The notes under the pieces were generated by a model. The model was not told where the DNA came from. It did not search any database and saw nothing but the letters and a program-made list of their open reading frames with translations. 64,000 bases of DNA from Linnemannia elongata (Eukaryota; Mortierellomycota; Mortierellomycetes; Mortierellales; Mortierellaceae), in the NCBI GenBank assembly GCA_036320915.1, contig JAXBDG010000022.1, positions 558,001-622,000 of the forward strand, in the 5' to 3' direction. Positions 12,817 to 22,710 of this stretch are shown here, in pieces. The first letter of the stretch is position 1; the number at the start of each line of letters is the position of its first letter. The translations under genes and the position numbers were made by a program.

Positions 12817-12878
12817 CTGAGGAGAGCGACGACGGCGACGGTGAGTGCCGCGATGGGGCGTGAGAAAATGCTCTTCAT
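11127..12878 (-). CDS. EMC7: ER membrane protein complex subunit 7 (EMC7)
   Basis: EMC7 is a lumenal-facing subunit of the ER membrane complex, which inserts and stabilises membrane proteins. Eight exons on the minus strand are 12817-12878, 12449-12519, 12251-12329, 12076-12139, 11753-11884, 11558-11632, 11415-11448 and 11127-11284, all in phase, giving about 224 residues. Residues 1-21 are a signal peptide (MKSIFSRPIAALTVAVVALL). A beta-sandwich domain follows, with TRVLLSGGQYSSMINKDGKF and FTNVPEGTYLLEVQSPQYNY, as in the family. One transmembrane helix (NPMMLMMGASVLMLFVMP) comes next, then a Ser-rich, Lys/Arg-ending tail (SGKKRQ). Length matches EMC7 orthologues. The first intron begins directly with a 38-nt GA/CT repeat, an unusual donor environment. 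Confidence 0.93.
12777..12814. repeat. (CT)n microsatellite in EMC7 intron 1
   Basis: About 19 CT units lie immediately beside the donor site of the first EMC7 intron. On the coding strand the intron starts GTAGAGAGAG. Confidence 0.95.
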
Positions 12879-13335
12879 GGTGATGGGTCGGGTTTTGTGG
12901 TTGGAGGTGAGTGAGGTGAGAAGAGAGGGAAAAGGATGATGATCTGCTGGCTCCTGTGAGCACTTGTGCTGTCGCGCGAACAGCACAAGAAGTGACTGTC
13001 GAGGGAACAGCCTTGAAATTTCACACCCACTCCTTACCGCTGAACCTGGACTTCGCGCCACCAATTCATATACCCAGTTTCGCCGTTTATTTCTTGAACG
13101 AACAACACACGCTGGGTGTTCTTTCAACTTTTTGGTTTTATTTATGTGGTTATTGTTTTTTTTTCTTGTGTCCAACCAGTTAAAGGTGCCTGTGAAATGA
13201 TGGATAGTGGTTGTTGCATAGGAAAGCTACAGAGGAAATAAATGTCTTGCCGCCAGGGTAAGACGTTGTCTACCAGTGCTCAATCTCTATCCTTGTAAAC
13301 CGTATCTTTCTCGTCACACTTCTTAAATAGTGTCA
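12879..13335. other. Intergenic region, EMC7 upstream / glyoxal oxidase 3' flank
   Basis: This 457-bp stretch lies between the EMC7 start and the glyoxal oxidase stop, both on the minus strand. It contains a T-rich tract near 13140-13165 and no protein-like frame. Confidence 0.5.
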
Positions 13336-15650
13336 TTAATTCAAGATAAAGTGGACAGCCTTGGAGGGGACACCATTGTTCAACATGTGAATGTAGTGGG
13401 GACCGGGAGGCATCAAGTTGGCATTAGGAGGCATGGCAACAGAGTAAGTGATCTTGGTGCCATCCTCGGAGGTCTTGGTCGACACCAGCTTAGTCACTCT
13501 CTGCGACATGTGGGTGCTGTGAGTGACAAAGCCACGGTGACCAATCATAAAGGTCACATCGGGCTCATACTTGTCCGTGGCCTTGACGTCGATCACAATA
13601 TCCAGCTTCTGATCGTACGTCAACTTCTCGGGGATCTCGCTCACAATCTCGGGTCTCTCCAAGTCCGTGGTCAAGTAGGGAGGGGTGAAGGACTCGACGC
13701 GGTACTCGGTAGGGAAGGGCACGTTCTCGAAACGGACTTCCGAGTTCTGGTTTGATCCGGCGACGAAGACGGTACCGTCAGGCAAGAGAGTCGCAACAGA
13801 GTGGTACATGCGAGCAATGTTGCTGGGAGTCCACTCCGTGAAGCGCTGGCCAAGAGGTGCATCGGGATCGTAAACAACAGGGGTGTAGATGGGGTTCGAG
13901 GCGCGCAAGAATCCAGCGTATCCAACCTGAGCTCCGTTCAACAACATAACCTTTCCATCGGCCAGAATAACGGCGTCCGACATGAGGCGGGGGGTGGGCA
14001 TCTCGTCCATTTCCCACTGAGGATCATCAGCATGAAGGTTGATACGACCGCAAGACGAGAGTGCGTTGGAGTGAGTTGTCATGGCCTCGGATCCTCCGCA
14101 AACGAGAATCTCGTGGGCGTAGTTCTTGGCGGGGTCCAGAGGCAAAAGCACATGTGATCCTGTCAAGGGGTATGAACGAGGTCCTCCAGGAAGGTCGGGG
14201 AGGCGCTTGATTTCTTCCCGACGCTCGACGCTGTAGATGCAGGACTTTTGGTTGGCAAAGATGTAGAGATTTCCGTCGGGGAGGGTGTAGACGTTGGGGT
14301 ACAGGTTGTTGGGCATGGCATCGACCATGAAGGGTATGTGCACTGGCTGGAAGTCGGCAGCCTTAGGGTAGAGCTCCCAGGTGGGGTTGTTGGTGGCATA
14401 ACGGTTGATGGCGAGAGATTCGTTGCTTCCTCCAAGGATAAAGAGGTCTCCTGAAGGCAAGGTGGTGAACGAGACATACCAACGATTTCCTGTCATCTCC
14501 CAGGCGGGGTCGGCAGGGTTCTCGATCCATTCGCATGAGTTGTCCTCGCAAGGCTGCCACATGCGCAATGACTGGAAGCCCTTGGTGGCAATAAAGGTGT
14601 GTGTTTGCTATAAAAAGGAAATGCAACGGACACTTGTTAGTTGGTCACTAGTGCCAATGTTATTACCATCATCATCATCATGTCGACTATTGAACATAGG
14701 AGACTTACGCGAGCCTCAGCACCTCCTCCGCTAATGAGTGTTCCGTTGGGCAAGAATCCTCCTCCAGAGCAGAAGGTGTTGGTGGCAACATCCAAGACTC
14801 TGTATTCGTTGGTTTCAATATCGTATTCGACAGTGTGAGCGGCTTTGCCAGAGGGCAACTTTGCAGGGTTGTTTTCGGCCTTGTCGATAATGAGCATCTT
14901 TTTTGGTGTGACCAGAGCAATGTGCTGGGCAGCAACACCGGTGAGACCGACGATCTTGAACGAACCCTTGGGCTGTGTGGGGACGGGCTTGGGCTTCTCG
15001 CCTGCAGCAACTACTGGAGGGGTTGTGGAGAAGGTGAAGGGCTGACAGACTCCGTTGAAACTGGCAGTGGCGTCGCAACCATTACCGCAGGCCAAGCGCG
15101 AGTTTCCGCAGTGGCCATGCTATTTTGGTCGAATTTGTTTTGTCCGGCATAGAACAAATAAAGGTATGTTAGTCACTGGACAATTCAGGGGTCGCAATTT
15201 GTTCAGTAAGGAGAGGACGAGTTAATACTCGCTGAGTGCAGTTGTCAGTGATGCAGGAATTGAACAGAGAGAAAGAAGGTAGGTAGGTCGAGGAGGTAGG
15301 AGAGAGATGTCGAGGACTGGTTGTGTAGTTGGTAAGGGTGGAGAAGAGGAAACTGAGGGAAGGGAGGGTGTCGTGGCAGGAAGAGCGGGTGTGGTTGACT
15401 GTTGTCCACTACTGCTGACTGGGCAAGTGGTCAGCTGTGTACAGTTGTCGTTCAGTGATGACTGAGTTGAGACCGAGTTTAATTGGATCGGAGTAATGAG
15501 TAGGGAAGAGATTCTTACAGGACTGCAGCATGGAGTCTGTTCAGGGCAGGCGAGGCCGTTATTGTATTTGCAAGCGGCAGCGTCGGCGGTAAAGGAGAGG
15601 GAAATGAGGGAGGCAGCGAGGATGAGCCCCAGCTTGTGGATGAACACCAT
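13336..15650 (-). CDS. Secreted copper-radical glyoxal oxidase (AA5-like) with N-terminal Cys-rich module
   Basis: The product is a secreted copper-radical oxidase expected to oxidise small aldehydes to acids with release of H2O2. Exons on the minus strand are 15519-15650, 14709-15119 and 13336-14607, giving about 604 residues. Residues 1-25 are a signal peptide. Residues 26-70 form a Cys-rich module containing CPEQTPCCS and HGHCGNSRLACGNGC, like the chitin-binding-type cysteine modules found on some fungal oxidases. The catalytic region shows the expected set: FCSGGGFLPNG (Cys of the Cys-Tyr cofactor), GNRWYVS (its Tyr partner), MYHSVATLLPDG (axial Tyr and His ligand) and FVTHSTHMSQR (second His ligand) in the C-terminal DUF1929-type domain. 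Kelch-like blades lie between them. Copper ligands all look intact, so it should be active; the physiological substrate is unknown. Confidence 0.92.
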
Positions 15651-16665
15651 AGTGGTTAGTGTTTGCTGTAGTCGTTAGTGGTCGTTGGTTGAAGGGTCGT
15701 CTATGTCTATGTGAGCGGGGGGTATAAAGAGAGAGAGGGAGAGAGAGGAAGTAGGTCTATGGTATGCAAGGGAGTGGAGTAGGAGGGAAGGAGATGGCGA
15801 GTGAATGGTTGAGTGATGAAAAAGAGTAAAGACGGGAAAGAAGAAAGGAAGAAGGGAAGAAAGGAAGAAAGAAAAGAGATGAGAGCGCCTTTTATGTTTG
15901 TTTGTGTGTGTCCACAGTGTGTGTGCGTGAGGTGATTGTGTCTCGAATAAATGAATTTGAATGAAACGAGTGCGGTGTGTCCCACTCCCAGGCCAGTTTA
16001 TAAAAATAGAGCTTTATTTTTGGGTCTGGGCACTAGCCGAGTGTTACGCCCACCTGTCATCTCTCATCAAAGGAGAAATGTGGCGCGGGGGAGAGGGCGC
16101 GGGGGAGGAGTGAGTGCAACCTTGCGAGTTTTGGGCTGGACAGGGGGGAGGGCGGAAGAGAGGGAGAGAGAGACAGCACGCATGGGAACAGCGTGGCGGT
16201 GCAGCCTGTCTCTGTGAAGACACATTTCACACAGACACTCTCTCACTCTCTCCCTCTCACTCTCTCTCTCTTTATCTCTTTTGCAGGCATACTCGGGGGT
16301 GCAGAAACATGCTCTTGATTGAACACAGGCCATTGTCCAGCTGGATGCCATTGTATATATTGTATTGTATACAACTCTGTCACTTGTATTTGCATGAAAC
16401 TGCAAGTGACAGAACTTGCTCAAAGCGAACCCTGGGAACACATATTATTATTATTTTTTTGTTTGACCAACAAACCTCTTCCTCTGCAATAACAATCGTC
16501 ATAAACAGGCTGACAATCTGGAAGAATGAGCGCCATCTTTTCTATTTTCATCATTCCTTTTCTGTTTGTCTCTCTCTCCTCTCTTCTCCGCACCACGCCC
16601 ATCGTGCAACATTAATCAGCGTCGCCCGATCGCGATCGCTTATAGTTCTGTACCACAACCTCACC
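15651..16665. other. Divergent promoter region, glyoxal oxidase (-) / MSH4 (+)
   Basis: About 1 kb separates two divergent starts. It is GA-rich on the plus strand next to the oxidase (15720-15880) and contains CT repeats at 16235-16275. TATTA repeats occur near 16445. I see no gene. Confidence 0.5.
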
Positions 16666-19600
16666 ATGGACAAACAAAACGCCACACCCATCCGCCTTTC
16701 CGCAACTGCATATGCCTCCGGCTCAGCAACAACGCCACGTCCACCAACAACAACCATGCCCATGCCTGTCCTCCACCATCAGACTCGATCCAACACAAGA
16801 GAGTCAACCCCTGCCTCCATCTCCCATGCCTCCGTTCACTCCTACCGCTCAGGAACTGACTCCAGCTATGACGCACCGTCCAACAACCAAAAGGCTGGCA
16901 ACTCTCACTCACGTTCTAACACCCGTCGTTCCAAACAGTCAGGTGCTGCCTCTTTAAAATCGACAGGTGGCAAGGACGGACAGAGCTTTATCGCAGCCGT
17001 TGTCGAAGGTCGAGGCACCGGTGCAGAGGTCGGGATGTGCTTCTGCGATCTCAAAACAAGCGAAGTCATCCTTTGTCAGGTACAGACAGGCACTTTGTTC
17101 AACCTCTTGGCTCTTGTCTTGTTCTTTTCATCTGGGGAAACTAAACCTTACAACATCGTATTCGCTATTCTTTCAACTAGATCGCAGACTCGCAGACATA
17201 TGTCAGAACCCTACAAAAACTAAACCTCTACGAACCAGTAGAGGTAACAACTGAACCATGGGCCACTTGCGAGGGAAATATGGCGTCAAAGTTTCAGACC
17301 TAACTCCTCCGCATCCTTCTGTCGATGCGCAAATAGATCTTGGTTCCAACAACGACGGTGGATTCAGTAAACTCCAAGCTGGTCAAAATCATCAAGGAGA
17401 CGATGCCTAGCACTACCATCACACCGATCGCTCGTCGATCCTTCAATGATGCCACAGGTACCCATGATCGTTGTCGCATGTGTACTTTTGCCACCATATT
17501 TATTTTTCGTACAAAATTTAATGAGCTTAATTTTCTTTCCCCCAGGACTGGAGTATATCAAAAAGTACATCGTCAAGGAAGGGTCCGCTTCATTGCTACT
17601 CGGGATTCCTACAAAGTACTTTTGTCTAGCCGCAACAGCTGCTGTTATGCAACACATCGAAGAGACCCGCCATGCCGTCTTTCTCAACCACTCTGTCCGG
17701 TTTAAGTACCAGATTTGCTCTGGGAGCATGGTCATTGACTGTGCTACCGCTCGCAACCTGGAGTTGACAATGAATCTTTCCAGTCAGAACGACAAGGACA
17801 CGCTTTTCGGGACCTTGAACGAAACCTTGACACCCATGGGTGCTCGACTTCTCCGCTCCAACATCTTACAGCCTTTGACTGACGAACGGACGATTCAGAC
17901 CCGCTTGGATTGTGTTCAGGAACTGTCTCAGGTCGAGGATCGATTCTACGCCCTCAAAGCCTCGCTCAAGATTCTAATCGATGTTGATCATTTGATCACG
18001 TCCTTCATCCAGGTCCCCACCAAGCCTAGCGTCAAGCACTCGGAACAGCGCATCAATCATGTCATCAACCTCAAGCATACGCTGCATGCCATCACCAACG
18101 TTGCTCTATCTCTCGGACCTTGCCAGAACAGACTCTTGGTGACGATCCATAGGCTCTTGACGGACCCTCGGCTGGAAAAGTTTTCGGACCTCATCGATGA
18201 GGTGATTGAGAAAAATGTGGTGCTGGAGAAGACGGCTATTGGAATAAGGCACCAACGTTGTTTCGCAGTCAAGGCTGGCTGCAACGGTTTACTCGATGTC
18301 GCACGACAGACATACAAGGAGACCTGCAACGATATTCTGGATGTCACCAACCGATACGTGCAGGAATATGGCATCAACCTGAAGGTCCAGTTCAACGTAA
18401 CAATGGGCTACTATTATACGACAACAGTCGACCAGCTCGGTGGCAACGAAATGCCCTTGGTCTTCATCAATGTCGTCAAGAAAGGCAAGTCTCTGACGTT
18501 CACCACTCTGGAGCTAGTCAAGAAGAACGCCAAGATTAACGACTCGCTGACAGAGGTATACCTGATGTCGGACAAGATTGTCAGCGACCTTTCGAGCAAC
18601 ATTCGTGTCGAAATTGGCGCTCTGTACAAGGCATCCGAAGCTATTGCGATGCTCGATATGTTGCTATCATTTGCCCATCAATGTACCATCAGCGATGTTG
18701 TCCGACCAGAGTTCACCGACACCCTGGTCATCAAGCAAGGACGGCACCCTATTCTTGAAAAGATCTCTTCGACGGCGTTCATTCCCAATGACACATACGC
18801 GGGATCAGCTAACACCTTTCAAATCATTACTGGTCCCAACATGAGTGGCAAATCTACCTATCTCCGTCAAGTTGCCCTGTTGAACATCATGGCTCAAATC
18901 GCCAGCTTGTATGTCTACTTGTTTTTGTATTTTTAACATGACGCACGCTCAACGCGAGGGAGTCACGTTGACTGATGTTCAACTATTGTTTAATTTGACT
19001 ACTCTTAGTGTGCCAGCAGAATACGCGTCCTTTCGCATTATTGATCAAGTAACTGAAGGCACCAGCTATGCGCGTTTTTCTTCTCAAGTGAGCCAAAGCA
19101 ATGCAAGGAAGTCACTCACACGAGGTTTTTTGCTCTTTTATGACAGTTGCTGAGTCGCATCTGCAATGACGACTGCATAGAACTGAACGCATCTACTTTC
19201 ATGACTGAAATGAAAGAGTCTGCTTACATTGTCGAGAACGCAACAGAGAAGAGTCTTGTCGTTATCGATGAGCTTGGTCGAGGTAAACATTAATTTAGTG
19301 CTGATCTTGCGAGGCTGCCTGTCAGTATCTGTAATACCCTCCTAATCAACGTGTTCAATTGTGTGTTGGGCGATTAGGCACCTCGACGCACGACGGCCTT
19401 GGGATCGCGTTTGCGGTGTGCGAAGAATTGATACACAACAGATCACTGGTTTTCTTCGCGACACATTTTCAGGAACTGACCACTACTCTGACAGCCTACC
19501 ACAATGTGGTCAACTTGCATCTTGAGACAGAGGTACTTCAATTGCTTTTTTACTGTTTGAGAATCGAATTGGCATGAGCATCATCGGGACACAGAAAGAT

Positions 19601-20322
19601 TGGAAGGAGCAAGCACCCACGGACACTCTCGTTGACTTTTTGTATTTATGTTTTTCATGCGCTGTCCACATTCTATTCGTTTAGATGACACGCGACGAGG
19701 GACAGAAGCCAGGAATCTTGTACAAGTATCGACTTGTGAAGGGTTCAGCGAAAGAGGAACATTACGGTATGCATGCATGTAAACTCAAGTGATTGATTGA
19801 TTACCATAAACCCTTGATACGTGAACCCGTTGTCGAGCCTCGTTTTTTGTCGCAATTAAAACTTATAGGCCTCTCGTTGGCGAAAACCTTAAACTTGCCT
19901 CAGTACGTCCTGACTTGTGCAGAGAATGTTTCTCTTCGACTGACGGACCTCCAAGAGTCTGCCCGTCGTCATTCCGAGAGCAACAGGGTTGTTTCTCGCC
20001 GACGAGCTCTAGCCCAGGTCAGCATTGTTGTTGGTTGCTTTTTTTGAATGGTGACAGACATTCCTGACATATGGCTATTCTTTTGTGTACACCTTGCAAG
20101 TAGGCCGCTCACGATTGCGTTCTGATCCAGAAAGCAGCAAAAGTAATGACGGGTGAGGATCTCGTTGTTGCACTGAACGATGTGCAACAGACGGTGGTGA
20201 CGCACCTATTGGCGATCGCTCGTGAGGACATGGACAAAGACAAGGACAAGGACAAGGGCAACGGCAAGGGCAACGACAAGGGCAAGAGTGCCAAGAGAGA
20301 CAGCGGTGTTGTAATGGGATAG
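16666..20322 (+). CDS. MSH4: MutS homologue 4, meiotic crossover factor
   Basis: MSH4 pairs with MSH5 to stabilise Holliday junctions for meiotic crossovers; it lacks the MutS mismatch-recognition domain. Ten exons (16666-17079, 17181-17243, 17337-17457, 17546-18908, 19009-19048, 19147-19282, 19378-19532, 19685-19766, 19869-20017, 20131-20322) join in phase to about 904 residues. The first 110 residues are Ser/Thr/His-rich and disordered. A connector ([17 protein letters not shown]) and the lever/clamp regions follow. The ATPase has Walker [15 protein letters not shown], Walker [16 protein letters not shown] and the ATHFQEL switch. The C-terminus includes [11 protein letters not shown] and ends in a Lys/Asp/Gly repeat. 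Length matches MSH4 orthologues and no disabling change is seen, suggesting a retained meiotic pathway. Confidence 0.95.
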
Positions 20323-21187
20323 ATAGATAGCCCAGATATGTGTCCACGTCCTCCCCAACCTACTTTAATTCGTTTTCTTGAGGGCTGTGGACGTCGGGGA
20401 CAAGTGAGCCTCTCTATTAACGAGACAGAACAGACTCAGACGATTGTCGGCCATGGTGTTGCAAAGTATGAAAAGAAAACAAAGATGGAGGAAAGAGGGG
20501 AGAGATGTAAGAGAGGGCGAGGAAGGAAGGAAGGAAGGCGAAGGAGGACAAGAATCAGAAGGCAAAGGACGAAAGAAGAAAGTGGTGACGAAGCAATGAG
20601 GGTGTGGTGGCAAAGGAAAAAATGGGAGAGGCGTGGGAGTGGTGACAAAGGGCGGACTGCGGCGTGGCAATTCGCCACAGTGAACGTTTTTCTTCCTTTT
20701 GCTCCATTTCTTGCTCCTTTTCTCCTTTCCTCATTAACATTCCTTCCTGCACCCTTGCCAATTTTACCACCACTCTCACGCCTTCATCGTCTTTGCCACC
20801 ACTCCCACACCCTTCTTTTCATCACTCATTGGTCTTCCTCTCTTGTCTTTGTCATCACTCCCCTGCCTTCATCGTCTTTGCCACCACTCCCACACTTTCT
20901 TTTAATCCCTCACCGCTTCCACCCCTTCCATACTTTCTTTTCATCCTGCACCATTGCCACCACTTCCACTCCCTCGCTATTCTCGTCATCACACGCACCT
21001 TCACACCCCTTTCTCGCCTAAAAGGTCCTGTCTTCTCACGCTCAAGGTATGTCATATAGGAGGCATGCAGTACATTGTTGGATATCATGTTATTACAATA
21101 CCTTGTTTCCTTTCTCTTTTCACATTCGTTGTTCACAATCTTGTTCAATTCGTTTATTTTTTATCTTGACTGATAGTTAGTACCATA
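20323..21187. other. Purine/pyrimidine-asymmetric intergenic stretch
   Basis: Downstream of MSH4 the plus strand is GA-rich to about 20650, then switches abruptly to a CT-rich stretch containing a degenerate tandem repeat up to about 21000. Frames open here are simple-sequence artefacts; none looks like a gene. Confidence 0.6.
20740..20990. repeat. Degenerate minisatellite, about 85-bp period
   Basis: The phrase CCTTCATCGTCTTTGCCACC occurs at 20781 and again at 20866, each time followed by ACTCCCACAC and then CTTCTTTT or TTTCTTTT. Partial copies (CACTCC, TTCATC, CACC) continue on both sides, giving a decayed array of two clear and about two poor units. Confidence 0.7.
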
Positions 21188-21406
21188 ATGACAGGGAGCG
21201 ACCAGCAGAAGATTTGTGGTCTCAATTCCACTTTTGTCAAGCAGTTGAATTATATAGAGGCACACATCGATCTAGGTGAATACCACATTTGGAGGGAAAA
21301 TGACGAGTTCTTCAAGTCCAAGAAAGATGAACGTTCAAACCGCGACATCCTCATGGATGAAATGCCATATAACTCCGAGAAGATAGTATTTCCTGACAAC
21401 CTCTAG
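21188..21406 (+). CDS. Orphan small ORF, 72 residues, unrecognised
   Basis: An open frame of 72 codons begins at ATG 21188 and ends 32 bp before the next small gene. The product is charged and soluble-looking, with an EAHIDLGEYHIWRENDEFF stretch and no signal peptide or membrane segment. Its composition is more protein-like than the simple-sequence frames around it. I cannot assign a family. It could be the end of a decayed gene or an exon of a larger transcript. It lies in the island that also holds the secreted Cys-rich protein and the rRNA fragment. Confidence 0.3.
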   Translation: MTGSDQQKICGLNSTFVKQLNYIEAHIDLGEYHIWRENDEFFKSKKDERSNRDILMDEMPYNSEKIVFPDNL

Positions 21407-21438
21407 AGGAAGTTGCTAATCTTAGTTGCTAAATAAGA

Positions 21439-21660
21439 ATGTTACATCGGATTGCCATTTTGCTCGTTCTCATGCTGTCTTTCGAAATCATAAAAGCAGG
21501 CAGTATTCCAGTGGATTCATGGGATTATGGCTCATACGGGAAATGTGTAAGTGCGAACGGTGGCCCCAGCTTCAAGCGTTACTGCAATTCTTGTTTTTGC
21601 CTCCGTGACGGCAGAGTAGCATGTACAAAGATGTCCTGCCCCAAACCCTCAAAATTCTAG
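21439..21660 (+). CDS. Small secreted six-cysteine protein with pacifastin-type inhibitor spacing
   Basis: This single-exon gene encodes 73 residues. Residues 1-20 are a clear signal peptide (MLHRIAILLVLMLSFEIIKA). The mature part of about 53 residues has six cysteines in the order C-x12-C-N-S-C-F-C-LRD-G-RVA-C-T-KMS-C. The pacifastin light-chain serine protease inhibitor pattern is Cys-x(9-12)-Cys-Asn-x-Cys-x-Cys-x(2-3)-Gly-x(3-6)-Cys-Thr-x(3)-Cys, and every fixed position is met, including the Asn, Gly and Thr. The residues just after Cys5 (TKMSC) would form the reactive-site region, with Lys or Met near P1. Pacifastins are best known from arthropods, so a fungal copy is notable. A short secreted protein with this spacing could act against trypsin- or chymotrypsin-like proteases; that role is inferred from the pattern alone. 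Confidence 0.72.
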   Translation: MLHRIAILLVLMLSFEIIKAGSIPVDSWDYGSYGKCVSANGGPSFKRYCNSCFCLRDGRVACTKMSCPKPSKF

Positions 21661-21964
21661 GAAGCATACCACTTCCTTTTTTGTTTATTCAAGATTATCG
21701 AGTCCATAGAAAACCCTTTGTAGACATCTATAAAAGAGTCCTGCTTGAACACCAAATAAAACAACACCTATTAATATGCACCAGCAATTAATCAGATCCT
21801 ACTTGTGTCTCTTTACTCAGTTCCCTGGTTTTATTATCCAGGCTAGTTTACAGCAAAATATTATATTTTACAAACCCCTTATTACTACGATGGAAAGGAG
21901 TGAGATGTAGCCTCGGTTCCAGTTCTTCACTTCACGTGGGTTGGAACGCGAGATGTATTGTTGT
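21661..21964. other. Flank between Cys-rich gene and rRNA fragment
   Basis: An AT-rich 3' flank follows the small secreted protein, with AATAAA at 21756-21761 as a plausible polyadenylation signal. The last 60 bp may be sequence that originally lay just 3' of the LSU rRNA gene. I see no gene. Confidence 0.4.
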
Positions 21965-22459
21965 TATAATAAGCAACAGTTATTGCAACTCACCAGATCG
22001 ACGCGACAGAGCGTCTCTACTGCTTACAATACCACGTTGCTTAAAAGTCGTCTACAATGGATTTATCTCTTCCAATATTTGAAATTAACATTAGCAGGAA
22101 CCTCACAAAGCCTTTCCGCTCTGCAAGATAACCCCACGTAGTATGATTCAGGATCCGAAGATCTATTCGTATTCAACTAAAAATCGGAAAAGGCGGTAAT
22201 CGCCGCGTTCTAGCACGGGTTCTGACTTGGAGGCGTTCAGCCATAACCCAACGGATGATAGCTTCGGCCCATTGCCTGCTCAGGCGGGCCCAAATACCAA
22301 TTATCCGAATGAACGGCTCCTCTCGTACCAAGTTCAATTACCATTGCAACAAAATTTCATCAGTAGGGTAAAACTAACCTGTATCACGACGGTCTAAACC
22401 CAGCTCAAGTTCCCTATTAGTGGGTGAACAATCCAACGCTTACTGAATTCTGCTTCAGT

Positions 22460-22495
<36 letters not shown>

Positions 22496-22529
22496 AACGT
22501 CGCTATGAACGCTTGGCTGCCACAAGCCA
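21965..22529 (-). pseudogene. Truncated 3' fragment of a large-subunit (28S-like) rRNA gene
   Basis: On the minus strand, sequence from 22529 downward starts at the conserved GGCTTGTGGCAGCCAAGCG and continues through TTGATCCTTCGATGTCGGC, the GTTTAGACCGTCGTG stretch, the sarcin-ricin loop core TACGAGAGGA and the GGTATTGTAAGCAGTAGAG motif near the LSU 3' end. The fragment covers roughly the last 565 nt of LSU and nothing 5' of it. Differences from the near-universal sequence include GTGATACAGG for GTGAGACAGG, and changes on both sides of the sarcin-ricin loop core. It is therefore an inverted, isolated pseudogene, not part of an rDNA array. The 3' boundary near 21965 is approximate. Confidence 0.85.
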
Positions 22530-22710
22530 AAAAGTAGCACTGTGCCAGGTGGCTTTCAAAATGAAGAACCTACTTTTCACTCTCTTTATCATGCTCCTTA
22601 CCTCCCCTCTTTTCTCCTTTTTGAGTTTTCTTTCTTTTGCCATCATCCCTCGTCCCCTCCTTTCTTGTTCTCCATCCTCCTACCCTCATCACTACGTCAA
22701 ACATCCTTGC

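Noticed and set aside
20338..21021. 227-residue plus-strand frame after MSH4
   Set aside because: It is made of GA-rich then CT-rich low-complexity sequence and the degenerate minisatellite.
21965..22529. R2-type non-LTR element scar in rDNA
   Set aside because: The fragment boundary at GGCTTGTGGC is not the R2 or R1 insertion site and no reverse transcriptase remnant is adjacent.
21965..22529. Functional LSU rRNA gene
   Set aside because: The 5' part of LSU is missing and near-universal positions around the sarcin-ricin core are changed.
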